A stretch of 64,000 nucleotides of DNA from assembly GCF_003149185.1 (NCBI RefSeq), contig NZ_QGDO01000009.1, forward strand, positions 124,001 to 188,000. The letters are read 5' to 3'. This DNA comes from Sediminitomix flava. GTDB lineage: Bacteria; Bacteroidota; Bacteroidia; Cytophagales; Flammeovirgaceae. The notes beneath the pieces are model-generated. The model did not search any database, was not told where the DNA came from, and saw nothing but the letters and a program-made list of their open reading frames with translations. Positions 17,687 to 26,387 of the stretch are shown one piece after another. A program made the position numbers and the translations under genes. Numbering within the stretch: position 1 is the first letter of the stretch; the number at the start of each line of letters is the position of its first letter.

Positions 17687-18364
17687 TTAACGTGCCATAG
17701 CCATCACTGCAACACTCACTTTCATCCCATTTTTGTCCAAAAGTTTGACACAGCTTTGCATAGTTGCCCCAGTGGTTAAAACATCATCGACTACTAATAC
17801 GTGTTTACCTTCAAATTTGTTTTGAGAGATAAGTGCAAAAGCATCCTGAACATTTTCGGCACGTTCAAGTCTACTCATCTGTGTTTGTGTTTTCGTATTT
17901 TTGACTCTTTTCAGAATCGGGTGAAATGAAATATTTAGTTCCGAAGCTAAAGTTTGTGCAAAAAGATCAGCTTGATTAAAACCTCTCTTTTTTAACCTTT
18001 GGGAATGAAGAGGAACAGACGTTACAATATCTATTTGATGTTCTTGATTAGAAATAAGCTTGGAAAGCCGCTTTCCAATAAATTGTCCAACCTTTTCTTC
18101 ACCTCGATATTTCAGTGCATGTATCAACATTTGAACTAAACCTCCTTTATTAAAATACATACATGCCCAAAAACCGTTCACTTCAAGCTTGTCAGCCCAT
18201 TCTATATTTAGAGCGTTATTCCCTTTTTTGTCGATGTATGGAACCTCAGAATAACATTTCAGACAAAGGATATTTTCCTTTTTGTGGAGTACTTGTTTAC
18301 AACCCACACATTTCTGAGGAAAGGCAGTATCCAATAAGTCATAAAAAAAATGGAGAAGTTTCAT
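17687..18364 (-). CDS. comF: ComF-family phosphoribosyltransferase-like protein
   Basis: The protein has 225 residues. The N-terminal zinc ribbon has Cys19, Cys22, Cys34 and Cys37; the C-terminal phosphoribosyltransferase-like domain has the PRPP-type loop VLVVDDVLTTGATM near residue 190 and KKRGFNQADLFAQ upstream. ComF is needed for uptake of transforming DNA in naturally competent bacteria and in others is linked to damage tolerance. Here the role is inferred from the family. It is 88 bases upstream of nusB on the same strand. Confidence 0.88.
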   Translation of the reverse strand: MKLLHFFYDLLDTAFPQKCVGCKQVLHKKENILCLKCYSEVPYIDKKGNNALNIEWADKLEVNGFWACMYFNKGGLVQMLIHALKYRGEEKVGQFIGKRLSKLISNQEHQIDIVTSVPLHSQRLKKRGFNQADLFAQTLASELNISFHPILKRVKNTKTQTQMSRLERAENVQDAFALISQNKFEGKHVLVVDDVLTTGATMQSCVKLLDKNGMKVSVAVMAMAR

Positions 18365-18492
18365 ACAGTAAAAACTAGGGAATCAGTGTTTAAAGAAGAG
18401 AATATCGAGAAAAATGGAAAACAAAGATTTGGAGAACTAGTTCCTACTTTCGAATTTCACTTTATCATACAATTTTATCAGATAGTAATTCT

Positions 18493-18843
18493 ATGAGTCA
18501 GGTTAAAGAATTTAACGAGAAGAGAGCCGAGCTGAACGAGAAGATCATAGCTGCAGATAATAAAATTTTGAAAAGAATTTTCAGTCTGGATACAGTAGCC
18601 TTTAAAGAAGGAACCGCTTTAGATGTCAAAACAAAAGAAATGATTGGTCTAACGACATCTTTGGTTTTGAGATGCGATGATTGTGTAAAGTATCATTTGG
18701 GCAAGTGTAAAGAAGTTGGGTTTACTTTCGATGAAATTGTAGATGGAATGGCAGTAGCTAATCTCATTGGTGGTACAATCGTAATTCCTCACCTCAGAAG
18801 AGCCGTATCGTATTTGGAAGAACTTTTTGAAGAAGAAAACTAA
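18493..18843 (+). CDS. carboxymuconolactone decarboxylase / AhpD-like protein
   Basis: The protein has 116 residues, all helical, with the redox motif Cys61-Asp-Asp-Cys64 followed by His68, as in AhpD-like members of the CMD family. Such proteins are thiol-based peroxidase partners or uncharacterised. It is the first of three tightly packed plus-strand genes (CMD, a small conserved protein, xth), which suggests a link to oxidative stress and damaged DNA. That link is inference from gene order. Confidence 0.85.
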   Translation: MSQVKEFNEKRAELNEKIIAADNKILKRIFSLDTVAFKEGTALDVKTKEMIGLTTSLVLRCDDCVKYHLGKCKEVGFTFDEIVDGMAVANLIGGTIVIPHLRRAVSYLEELFEEEN

Positions 18844-18844
18844 T

Positions 18845-19237
18845 ATGTACGACGAAGCACAAGAATTACCTTTAGTTTGGAACAAGCTGTTAGACTATGT
18901 TCAAACGTCAATGGGGAAGCGTCCAGATGTTCAAGGAATGCTATTTTTGGTAGGTGTTCAGGAATTGGGAAGAGGAAATCAGTTTTTCAGTAAAGAGGAA
19001 AAACAAGACTTAATGCACATCGCTATTTGTAAAGTCTTGAGTTTTTCTGGCTACTATGAGCTGGAGTTTGTAGACCAAGATGGCTGGCCTCATTGGAAAA
19101 ATATCAAGAAATTACCATTCCTAAATATTCTTTCACAAGAGACATTGTTGAAAATGCACATTATTGAATACTTCAGACAAGAAGTATTAGGTGATGATTT
19201 TGAACAAGAAATAGGCTATTATCCAAACGAACTTTAA
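18845..19237 (+). CDS. conserved hypothetical protein between CMD and xth
   Basis: The protein has 130 residues from the ATG at 18845, one base after the upstream stop; an in-frame ATG at 18827 would overlap the CMD gene and is less likely. There is no signal or membrane segment. It is rich in aromatic residues (LEFVDQDGWPHWKNIKKLPF) and mostly helical. I do not recognise the fold. Its stop is 5 bases before xth, so the three genes form an operon. The coupling implies a related function, but no activity can be proposed. Confidence 0.7.
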   Translation: MYDEAQELPLVWNKLLDYVQTSMGKRPDVQGMLFLVGVQELGRGNQFFSKEEKQDLMHIAICKVLSFSGYYELEFVDQDGWPHWKNIKKLPFLNILSQETLLKMHIIEYFRQEVLGDDFEQEIGYYPNEL

Positions 19238-19242
19238 GATAA

Positions 19243-20010
19243 ATGAAATTAATCACCTACAATGTAAACGGTATCCGAGCAGCCGTAAAAAAGGGTTTTT
19301 TAGAATGGTTAGCTGAAGAAAACCCTGATGTAATTTGCCTTCAAGAAGTAAAAGCACTTGAAGAACAAGGACCTATTGAAGAGTTAAAAGCTTTAGGATA
19401 TCATCATATTTATTGGCATTCGGCCGAGAAAAAAGGCTATAGTGGTGTCGCTATTATCAGTAAAGTAGAGCCAAAAGCTGTTCAGTTTGGACAAGGCATT
19501 GAGCTTTATGATGCAGAAGGAAGAACGCTGATTGCAGAATTCGATGATTTCACTTTGGTGAATACCTATTTCCCCTCAGGTTCTAGTGGAGATGAAAGAC
19601 AAGACTTTAAAATGAAGTTCTTGGCTGATTATCAAGTATTCATTGATGAATTGAAAGCTGAAAAAGGAGAAGTAGTTGTTTGTGGTGATTTCAATATTTG
19701 TCATGAAGCAATAGATATTCATAACCCTGTCAGATTGAAAAATACTTCGGGTTTCCTTCCTGAAGAACGTGAGTGGGTTACTCAATTCTTAAGTTCAGGG
19801 TTTATTGACTGCTTCAGAACATTGCATAAAGAAGAAGCTGACAGGTATAGCTGGTGGTCTTACAGGGCTGGAGCGAGAGGTAAAAATCTAGGCTGGCGTA
19901 TTGATTATTTTATGGCAACGAATAAACTGGAAGGAGTACTAAAAGAAAGTGAAATTCTTTCTGATGTGGTACACTCAGACCATTGTCCTGTTCGTGTAGA
20001 ATTAGGCTAA
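19243..20010 (+). CDS. xth: exodeoxyribonuclease III
   Basis: The protein has 255 residues, the usual ExoIII/AP-endonuclease size. Metal ligand Glu35 lies in CLQEVKA, with the NTYFPSG, CGDFNICHE and C-terminal SDHCPV motifs of the endonuclease/exonuclease/phosphatase fold. It cleaves DNA at abasic sites and removes 3'-blocking groups in base-excision repair, in the cytoplasm. It is the last gene of a three-gene operon with CMD and a small unknown protein. Confidence 0.95.
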   Translation: MKLITYNVNGIRAAVKKGFLEWLAEENPDVICLQEVKALEEQGPIEELKALGYHHIYWHSAEKKGYSGVAIISKVEPKAVQFGQGIELYDAEGRTLIAEFDDFTLVNTYFPSGSSGDERQDFKMKFLADYQVFIDELKAEKGEVVVCGDFNICHEAIDIHNPVRLKNTSGFLPEEREWVTQFLSSGFIDCFRTLHKEEADRYSWWSYRAGARGKNLGWRIDYFMATNKLEGVLKESEILSDVVHSDHCPVRVELG

Positions 20011-20082
20011 TCATTTCCTTCCTATTATATTGATAATAAATATTACTTATAGCATGGTTTTTGCTATAAAATTGTATTGCTG

Positions 20083-20119
20083 AATGAAAAAAAAGTAAGT
20101 TAATTGCTTTTTTTTCATT
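20083..20119 (+). terminator. AT-rich hairpin after xth
   Basis: A 13-bp perfect stem AATGAAAAAAAAG and its complement with an 11-base loop, 73 bases after the xth stop. The descending arm itself contains eight T, a possible terminator. A second hairpin with 8-bp arms lies at 20047-20069. Confidence 0.45.
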
Positions 20120-20245
20120 TAACTTTTGAATAATTTTTTCTCACAATTAGTAGAGATCTAGAATCTTTTTAAACGAAGTGCTACAAAAATTACCTAAGCT
20201 ATTTTATTCAGCTTTGTAGTAATCTATTAACCACCGAATTTTTAT

Positions 20246-21973
20246 ATGAAAAAGCTGTTATTGTTAAGTTTCGCTACTGTTTTTTTCTTTAGCTGTGGTG
20301 CTCCAAAAAAAGAGAAGGAGGAAGCAGCTGTTCAGTTTACGCCTGCAAATGGCAACAAATATTATGGCGGTGTTTTTAAACTAAATGAGTCTGAGTACAT
20401 AAAAACACTTTTCCCACATAGTATTGTTGATATTTACTCTTACCGAGTAGCTTCACAGATTTATGAAGGACTTTTCAAATTCAACTCAAAAACATTAGAA
20501 GTGGAGAATGGACTTGTTGACTCTTACGAGTTAGACGATTCTCAAACTTTGTATACTTTTTACCTAAAGAAAAATGCCTTTTTCCATGACGACGCTTGTT
20601 TTGAAGGTGGAAAAGGACGTGAGGTTACCGCCTCTGATATAGAATATTGCTTCAATTTGCTTTCTACGCCAAGTAGAATCAATCAGAACTTTCACCTTTT
20701 TGACCATGTGGTGAAAGGAGCAAGAGAATTTTACCAAGCCAAAAGAGAAAAGGTAGAAGGACCTTCAAAAGTTGAAGGTATTAAGGTCGTGAACGATCAT
20801 ACTATCCAAATTGAATTGGAAAGACCAAATTCAATGTTCCTTTACAACCTTGCTAGACCTGGTGCTTTTATTTTCCCAAAAGAAGCTTTTGAGCTTTATG
20901 GAGAAGATATGAGAACCAAAAGTGTAGGTACAGGACCGTTCAAGTTGGCTAGTGTAGATGAGGATATCTCTATTATCTTGAGAAAGAATGAAAATTATTA
21001 CGGTGTTGATGAACTAGGAAATGAACTACCATTCTTAGATGGGATTCATATGACGTTTGTGAAAGACAAGAAAATTGAATTCTTGAAATTCCAAAATAAC
21101 GAACTTCATATGATGTATAGAGTTCCTACAGACTTCTTAATTGAAGTTTTAGAAAACGACTCTTACCTTATTGACCGCAGTCCAGAGATGTCAACTCAAT
21201 ATCTAGCAATCAATAATGCTCATGAAGTATTTGAAGACATCAATGTTCGTAAAGCATTCTCATTTGCTGTTGACAGAAAAAGAATTCTAGAATTCGTATT
21301 GAGTGGTGAAGGATACAAAGAAGGTGTGAATGGAGTAACTCCTCCTGCATTCAAAAGCTACGATATTGATAATATTGATGGTTATAATTACTCACCAGAC
21401 TCAGCTCGAATCTATTTGAAAAAAGCAGGATTCCCGAATGGAAAAGGTTTTCCAAAAATCACTCTAGATTTAAATACTGAAGGAGACAACTACAGAAATG
21501 TAGCTGTAGAGTTGGAGAAGCAAATCAAACTCAATCTAAATGTTGATGTTGAAATTAAGATTTCTCCTATTTCTCAGATCATCGATAAAAGTATGAGTGG
21601 TAATTACCAATTACTACGTTTGGCTTGGGTTGCAGATTACCCGAGTCCTGAGAATTACCTTTGGGCATTCTACAGTAAGACTTTACCAGAAAATATTGCT
21701 GAAAAGTCTTATCCGAACATGACGCGTTATAAAAATGCAGAGTTTGATCAATTCTATGAAAAAGCACTTTTGGCATCGTCAAACAAAGAAGCTTTTGATT
21801 ACTTCATGAAAGCGGAGAAAGTTTTGATGAAAGACGCTCCAGTGATTGTACTTTGGTACGATGAAGGCTATAGAATTCTTCAACCAAATGTTCGTAATTT
21901 GGTGAATAATCCAATTCAGTACAGAGACTTTAGTCGAGTGTACTTCGAGCAGCCAACAATGGCTAATCGCTAA
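20246..21973 (+). CDS. oligopeptide-binding lipoprotein, ABC transporter family 5
   Basis: The protein has 575 residues. The signal peptide ends in FFSC with lipidated Cys17, followed by the SBP family 5 fold: the YEGLFKFNSKT entry, FYLKKNAFFHDD, the signature RTKSVGTGPFKLAS and FSFAVDRKRIL, and the C-terminal LAWVADYPSPENY. It should bind peptides (or other oligomers) for an Opp/Dpp-type importer. No permease or ATPase genes are adjacent, so the transport partners are elsewhere. It is preceded by a 235-base gap and followed by a strong terminator, so it is likely monocistronic. Confidence 0.9.
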   Translation: MKKLLLLSFATVFFFSCGAPKKEKEEAAVQFTPANGNKYYGGVFKLNESEYIKTLFPHSIVDIYSYRVASQIYEGLFKFNSKTLEVENGLVDSYELDDSQTLYTFYLKKNAFFHDDACFEGGKGREVTASDIEYCFNLLSTPSRINQNFHLFDHVVKGAREFYQAKREKVEGPSKVEGIKVVNDHTIQIELERPNSMFLYNLARPGAFIFPKEAFELYGEDMRTKSVGTGPFKLASVDEDISIILRKNENYYGVDELGNELPFLDGIHMTFVKDKKIEFLKFQNNELHMMYRVPTDFLIEVLENDSYLIDRSPEMSTQYLAINNAHEVFEDINVRKAFSFAVDRKRILEFVLSGEGYKEGVNGVTPPAFKSYDIDNIDGYNYSPDSARIYLKKAGFPNGKGFPKITLDLNTEGDNYRNVAVELEKQIKLNLNVDVEIKISPISQIIDKSMSGNYQLLRLAWVADYPSPENYLWAFYSKTLPENIAEKSYPNMTRYKNAEFDQFYEKALLASSNKEAFDYFMKAEKVLMKDAPVIVLWYDEGYRILQPNVRNLVNNPIQYRDFSRVYFEQPTMANR

Positions 21974-22000
21974 TTTGAGATACAGCTTTTCATATATAAA

Positions 22001-22033
22001 AAATCCTCTCTATTTGGTTAGAGAGGATTTTTT
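22001..22033. terminator. bidirectional terminator between two converging genes
   Basis: A 12-bp perfect stem AAATCCTCTCTA and its complement with a 6-base loop, T-run on the plus side and A-run on the other. It serves both the plus-strand binding protein and the minus-strand DUF2167 gene. Confidence 0.8.
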
Positions 22034-22057
22034 GTGTCTTTTTAGATGAAATATGAT

Positions 22058-22963
22058 TTATGCATTTCCTCTGAATTTCTTCCAAAGACCTCCTAGGGCA
22101 GCAGCAATACCAACGAAGATTACTTTACCAAATTTAGCAATCAAGGCAAAGAAACCAGTTTTAGCTAATACTTTACCTGCAATAAGCCCACCGATACCAT
22201 AAGCAGCAACTTTATCAATGCTACTATCGAATTCTTCGTAGCGGTAACCATCATTAAAGTTTACGCTTGGCATCAACTCAGGAATAGCGACTTTTACTTC
22301 GTCTAATTGTGCAATGTCAGCAACAAAATTCAACTCCAAGTAACCATGACGACCCAAGGCAAGCAAATTGTAGTTTAGAGTTGGAGAGTCACTGTCACCA
22401 AATTGAATAGATTTAGCCCAGTGTAATTTTTTTGAAGCTTCATCGTAGTAAGGAGCAGAAGCCCAATCTAGCAGTTGTATAGATTCATAACCTTGCTTTA
22501 CTCTTTCTTCACTAGAAGCACGAGTATCTTCTTTCATTTCTTCAAGAAGCTCTTCGTAATCCATGTCTTGAGCGTCTTCGTCACTGATATAGCCCGACTC
22601 ATCGTATGAAATAGCTACAAAGTATGAGCTGTCAGCAAATATTCCTGTATTTGCTGGATAAAGAAGTCCTAAGCTTTCTCCGTGAGGATTGCCATAAACA
22701 TCTTTCAAAACATAACTACTTTGCTCAGGATTTAGGTATTTGAAACCTTCAGGAATTTGAATACTCGCAATTCCGTCAGCAATTGAAACCGTTGTACCTG
22801 CAGTGTCCCAGTTCATCGCTTTTTCTACGCTGTCAACATAGGTATAGTATGCTTGAATTTCGGCTAATTCTTCCTCGCTAATAACTCCTTCTTGTGCAAA
22901 AATCTGATTGGTAAAAGAGAATAGAGATAAAAAGATAAGAAGAAGTTTTAAAAAATTATTCAT
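22058..22963 (-). CDS. DUF2167 family membrane protein
   Basis: The protein has 301 residues. The signal peptide runs to about residue 23 (IFAQEG), and two hydrophobic Gly/Ala-rich segments lie in the last 50 residues (about 252-268 and 272-292). The middle matches DUF2167: NPHGESLGLLYPA, LDWASAPYYDEASKKLHWAKS and ALGRHGYLELNFV. The family is periplasmic and membrane-tethered with no defined activity. It appears monocistronic, with a two-part promoter upstream. Confidence 0.82.
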   Translation of the reverse strand: MNNFLKLLLIFLSLFSFTNQIFAQEGVISEEELAEIQAYYTYVDSVEKAMNWDTAGTTVSIADGIASIQIPEGFKYLNPEQSSYVLKDVYGNPHGESLGLLYPANTGIFADSSYFVAISYDESGYISDEDAQDMDYEELLEEMKEDTRASSEERVKQGYESIQLLDWASAPYYDEASKKLHWAKSIQFGDSDSPTLNYNLLALGRHGYLELNFVADIAQLDEVKVAIPELMPSVNFNDGYRYEEFDSSIDKVAAYGIGGLIAGKVLAKTGFFALIAKFGKVIFVGIAAALGGLWKKFRGNA

Positions 22964-22997
22964 TAGAAAAATGGTTTAGTTTCATAAAAAATTAGGA

Positions 22998-23029
22998 CAA
23001 AACTAATGACTTTATTTTTATATGACCAA
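22998..23029 (-). promoter_or_regulatory. candidate promoter of the DUF2167 gene
   Basis: On the minus strand a TTG -33 element (complement of 23027-23029) is followed after 21 bases by TAGTTTTG (complement of 22998-23005), matching TTG / TAnnTTTG. It would give a leader of about 28 bases. Confidence 0.5.
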
Positions 23030-23064
23030 TTTTCAATTGTTGCAATAACTTGATAGAAGTAAAA

Positions 23065-23100
23065 AATCCCAATTCTAACATTTCTGTATGAATTGGGATT
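23065..23100 (-). terminator. terminator of the ABC transporter gene
   Basis: An 11-bp stem AATCCCAATTC and its complement, followed on the minus strand by six T. It lies 26 bases after the ABC gene stop. Confidence 0.75.
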
Positions 23101-23125
23101 GGGAATATTCTAGTTGAGAAAAGAG

Positions 23126-24910
23126 TTATGCTTCTTCTTTTCCTTGTAATTGTTTATCGTAAAGCTCTTTGTATACGCCATTTTTAGCCATAAGCTCTTC
23201 GTGCGTACCAACTTCTTCAATGCTTCCCTTATTCAAGAAAATGATTTTGTCGGCTAGTTTGGCTGAAGATACACGATGAGAAATAATTACAGAAGTACGG
23301 TTTTGCATGATACGACTCAAGTTATTGAGAATTGCATTTTCAGTACTTGTATCTACCGCAGAAAGACAGTCATCTAAGATCAAGATTTTTGGCTTACGGA
23401 TAATAGCACGTGCAATTGATGTACGTTGCTTTTGCCCTCCTGAAAGCGTGATACCTCTTTCTCCTACAATCGTATCTAATCCTTTTTCAAAACGCTCGAT
23501 GTTTTCGTAAAGGTCAGCATCTTTTGTCGCTTGAATAATATCCTCTTCATTGAGATTGTCAGAGCCGAAAGCAATGTTATTTCTGACTGTGTCTGAGAAA
23601 AGGAATACATCTTGCGGAACGTATCCGATCTGATTTCTTAAATATGGAATATCGAAGTCTTTGATATTTACTCCGTCTATTTCAATATTACCATTTGAGG
23701 TATCGTAAAGTCTACAAAGTAAATTGGCAATCGTACTTTTTCCAGAACCTGTACCTCCCAAAATAGCGAGGGTTTCGCCAGATTTTACACTGAAAGAAAT
23801 ATCTTTTAAGGCTTCAATTCCTGAGTCTGGATAAACCAAAGAAACATTGTTGAAGCTAATTTCCCCGTTAATTTCTTGTTGTAGGTCTTTTTCAGAAACA
23901 ATATCATTTTCTGTTTTTAAGAACTCATTCAAACGCTTCTGAGAAGCAGCTGCACGTTGGATAATAGAAGTAACCCAACCCAATGAAGTTACAGGCCAAG
24001 TTAGCATAGTAACATACATGATGAACTCAGCAATATTACCTGGTGTGATACTTCCGTTGATTACTTCAATACCTCCTACATAAACTGTAAGAATTGTACT
24101 CAAACCAATCAGAGAAAGCATCAGAGGGTAGAACAAGGCATTTACTCTTGTTAGTTTTAGAGAACGCTCTTTATACTCATCTGCTACATCAGTAAATTTA
24201 TCCAAAGAATCATTTTCTCTTGCATAAGCTTTTACCACTCTAATTCCAGAGAAGGCTTCCTGCACGAAAGTCGACATATCAGAAAGACTTTCTTGAATCT
24301 TTTCCGATCGGCGGTTAATTAGGTTATTTACATAATAAATACTGATTGAAAGCAAAGGCAAAGGAAGTAAAGCGAAAATGGTCAACTTCACATTCACCGT
24401 AAGCATGTATGAAGTGATGATAACGAATGAAACGGCAAGGTTGATTCCGTACATTACGGCAGGGCCTAAATACATACGAACCTTACTCACATCTTCAGAG
24501 ATTCTTGCCATCAAGTCACCTGTATTGTTTCTTCGGTAAAAACTTAAAGGCAGCGATTGATAGTGTTTATAAACTTCATTTTTGAGATCAAACTCAATAA
24601 GTCGAGACATCACAATAATTGTCTGACGCATGAAGAAAAGAAACGTACCTCTGAGCAATGCCATAATCACAATAAGTACACCGTAATAAAAAATAACAGT
24701 GTAGAAGTCATCTTTGAAAACTTCTTGTAAAGGTGTGTTTTGGTACAATGGATAGATATCAAGCCTGTCCAAAATAAGGTCAAGCGCATGACGTACCATT
24801 TGTGCTGGCACAACCGCAAAAATGTTAGAGAGTGAAACAAAGATGAATCCCCCTAAAAGGTGCCATTTATACTTGAGAAAATATTTGTTTAAATAGGATA
24901 GTTCTTTCAT
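23126..24910 (-). CDS. ABC half transporter (MdlA/MsbA-like) with Glu-to-Asp Walker B
   Basis: The protein has 594 residues: six transmembrane helices in the first 310, then an ATPase domain. The ATPase shows Walker A GGTGSGKST near residue 385, Q-loop YVPQDV, signature LSGGQKQR near 488, Walker B ILILDD ending at Asp513, D-loop SAVD and the H-loop SHR. The catalytic Glu that should follow the Walker B Asp is replaced by Asp514. Such a change is typical of the degenerate member of heterodimeric exporters (MdlA, YheI/TM287 type). The substrate could be lipid or drug. No partner half transporter is adjacent; a TAnnTTTG box lies upstream. Confidence 0.85.
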   Translation of the reverse strand: MKELSYLNKYFLKYKWHLLGGFIFVSLSNIFAVVPAQMVRHALDLILDRLDIYPLYQNTPLQEVFKDDFYTVIFYYGVLIVIMALLRGTFLFFMRQTIIVMSRLIEFDLKNEVYKHYQSLPLSFYRRNNTGDLMARISEDVSKVRMYLGPAVMYGINLAVSFVIITSYMLTVNVKLTIFALLPLPLLSISIYYVNNLINRRSEKIQESLSDMSTFVQEAFSGIRVVKAYARENDSLDKFTDVADEYKERSLKLTRVNALFYPLMLSLIGLSTILTVYVGGIEVINGSITPGNIAEFIMYVTMLTWPVTSLGWVTSIIQRAAASQKRLNEFLKTENDIVSEKDLQQEINGEISFNNVSLVYPDSGIEALKDISFSVKSGETLAILGGTGSGKSTIANLLCRLYDTSNGNIEIDGVNIKDFDIPYLRNQIGYVPQDVFLFSDTVRNNIAFGSDNLNEEDIIQATKDADLYENIERFEKGLDTIVGERGITLSGGQKQRTSIARAIIRKPKILILDDCLSAVDTSTENAILNNLSRIMQNRTSVIISHRVSSAKLADKIIFLNKGSIEEVGTHEELMAKNGVYKELYDKQLQGKEEA

Positions 24911-24932
24911 GAATCTGCTTCCGTTAGAAAGA

Positions 24933-24940
24933 CAAAGTTA
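24933..24940 (-). promoter_or_regulatory. candidate -7 box of the ABC transporter promoter
   Basis: The complement reads TAACTTTG, matching TAnnTTTG, 23 bases before the ATG at 24910. No -33 element is evident. Confidence 0.45.
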
Positions 24941-25135
24941 AAAATAGTATACAGACTGCCTTCCTTCTGAGGTCAAAAACATGGGATTGATCGTGATTGT
25001 TTAATAGAAAATTCAAAAAGCAGCAATTTAGACCATATTCTTAGGGAAGATTTTTTATTTTTACTTATGAGCTAAGGATGTAGCTTTTATAAATGATCGA
25101 AACCTTTTTCAACTACCAATCGCACCAAAACTTAA

Positions 25136-25879
25136 TTGGATATTATGATGAATAAAACTTCCTTCGGCTTACCCAAAAAGAGAGAAGAAGTCATTGGGCT
25201 ATTACAGAAAGCATATACAGATAATGATTTAGAGGAAACAGAATACGAAGACAGACTTCAAAAGGCTTACGAAGCAAGTTGTTTGGAAGATTTGGAAAAG
25301 GTTATTCATGATTTCCCGAATAGACATACGGTTTTTGCAACGCAATCTGCGCCTCATTTTTCAGCACCAAAAACAGCTGCTAGAAATGCTAATTTGCCAG
25401 ATACTAAAACACCTCAGCATATGACGGCTATTTTAGGTGAGCAAAAGTTAAATGTCCGAAAGAGCTACTTTACGCCATTAAACGTACTGACTGTTTTAGG
25501 GGAACATCGTCTGAACTGTCAAGATATGGTGCCTAAAGCGAATCTGATTCCTTTTAGTGTGAAAACAGTGCTAGGAGATACAAGAATTGACTTGAGAAAT
25601 CCTCAATTTCATGGGAAAACGATTCATATAGCGATCACAAATTTATTGGGAGAAACAAAGATTCTTGTACCCAAAGGAGCTGTGATTCAGAATATGACAA
25701 ATACCATTTTGGGGGATTATAGTGAGAAGCACAAAAATAACTCAAATCTGATTAAGAAAATATATAAGTCTATTACGAATGAACCCGAAATACCTCAGGA
25801 AGAACTACAAGGAGTTGAGTTTACTGTGGTTTTGAGAGGAACGTGTTTGTTGGGTAATGTGAGTGTGGCATATTATTAG
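25136..25879 (+). CDS. DUF1707 plus LiaF-like protein
   Basis: The protein has 247 residues. The N-terminal 60 residues match a DUF1707/SHOCT-like helical module (REEVIGLLQKAYTDNDLEETEYEDRL), and the rest is beta-rich with repeats of a LGEHRLN / LGDTRIDL / LGETKILVPKG pattern, as in LiaF C-terminal (cell wall-active antibiotic response) domains. It has no transmembrane segment, unlike full LiaF, so it is a cytoplasmic or peripheral variant. The start could be 25136, 25145 or 25148. The gene after it is unknown and may be co-transcribed. Confidence 0.72.
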   Translation: MDIMMNKTSFGLPKKREEVIGLLQKAYTDNDLEETEYEDRLQKAYEASCLEDLEKVIHDFPNRHTVFATQSAPHFSAPKTAARNANLPDTKTPQHMTAILGEQKLNVRKSYFTPLNVLTVLGEHRLNCQDMVPKANLIPFSVKTVLGDTRIDLRNPQFHGKTIHIAITNLLGETKILVPKGAVIQNMTNTILGDYSEKHKNNSNLIKKIYKSITNEPEIPQEELQGVEFTVVLRGTCLLGNVSVAYY

Positions 25880-25920
25880 TAGGTTCTTTTACGAATTGCT
25901 AAGAAAACCACAATTATCAA

Positions 25921-26328
25921 ATGAAAACTAACTATCAGGTTTCCTCTTTAGGGAACACTAATCTTTCTTTTTTGCTACAAAAAGAGAGTGTTATCACCCA
26001 TTCCGATTGTATGGATTTATGTCTTTGGACATTTGAGGATGAAGATCAAAAATTAAGTTTTTTACTAAAAAAAGATTCTGACTGTTTGATCGAATTAATA
26101 GAAAACGCACCTGCAATCATTGAAAACTTATTAGAAAAGGGAATTGAACAACGTGTTTATCAAATTCAAGAAACAATAAAAGAAGGTTTGCTTTATCGTG
26201 TAGTTGGAGACCTTTATTTGAAGAAAGAAGAATTTGATATTGGAATGTTTGTCTACACTTTATGTTGTGCCAAAACAAGTCCCTGGAAAATGAAAAAGCC
26301 ATTGATGAAGGCTATTTCTCTTAAATAA
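25921..26328 (+). CDS. hypothetical protein downstream of the LiaF-like gene
   Basis: The protein has 135 residues, soluble, with no signal peptide and Cys at several positions. Helices are predicted by eye from residue 60 onward (CLIELIENAPAIIENLLEKG). No family is recognised. It follows the LiaF-like gene by 41 bases and ends in a strong terminator. Codon use is like the neighbours. Confidence 0.55.
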   Translation: MKTNYQVSSLGNTNLSFLLQKESVITHSDCMDLCLWTFEDEDQKLSFLLKKDSDCLIELIENAPAIIENLLEKGIEQRVYQIQETIKEGLLYRVVGDLYLKKEEFDIGMFVYTLCCAKTSPWKMKKPLMKAISLK

Positions 26329-26330
26329 AT

Positions 26331-26364
26331 AAAGCCTCAGAGCATTAAATTGCTTTGAGGCTTT
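26331..26364. terminator. bidirectional terminator
   Basis: A 14-bp stem (AAAGCCTCAGAGCA pairing with TGCTTTGAGGCTTT, one G-T wobble) with a 6-base loop, lying between two converging genes. Confidence 0.8.
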
Positions 26365-26387
26365 TAATATTTTTCAGCTAGAATGAT

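Noticed and set aside
20047-20069. Hairpin TTATAGCA / TGCTATAA after xth as a terminator
   Set aside because: It has 8-bp arms but no T-run after it; the hairpin at 20083-20119 is a better terminator candidate.
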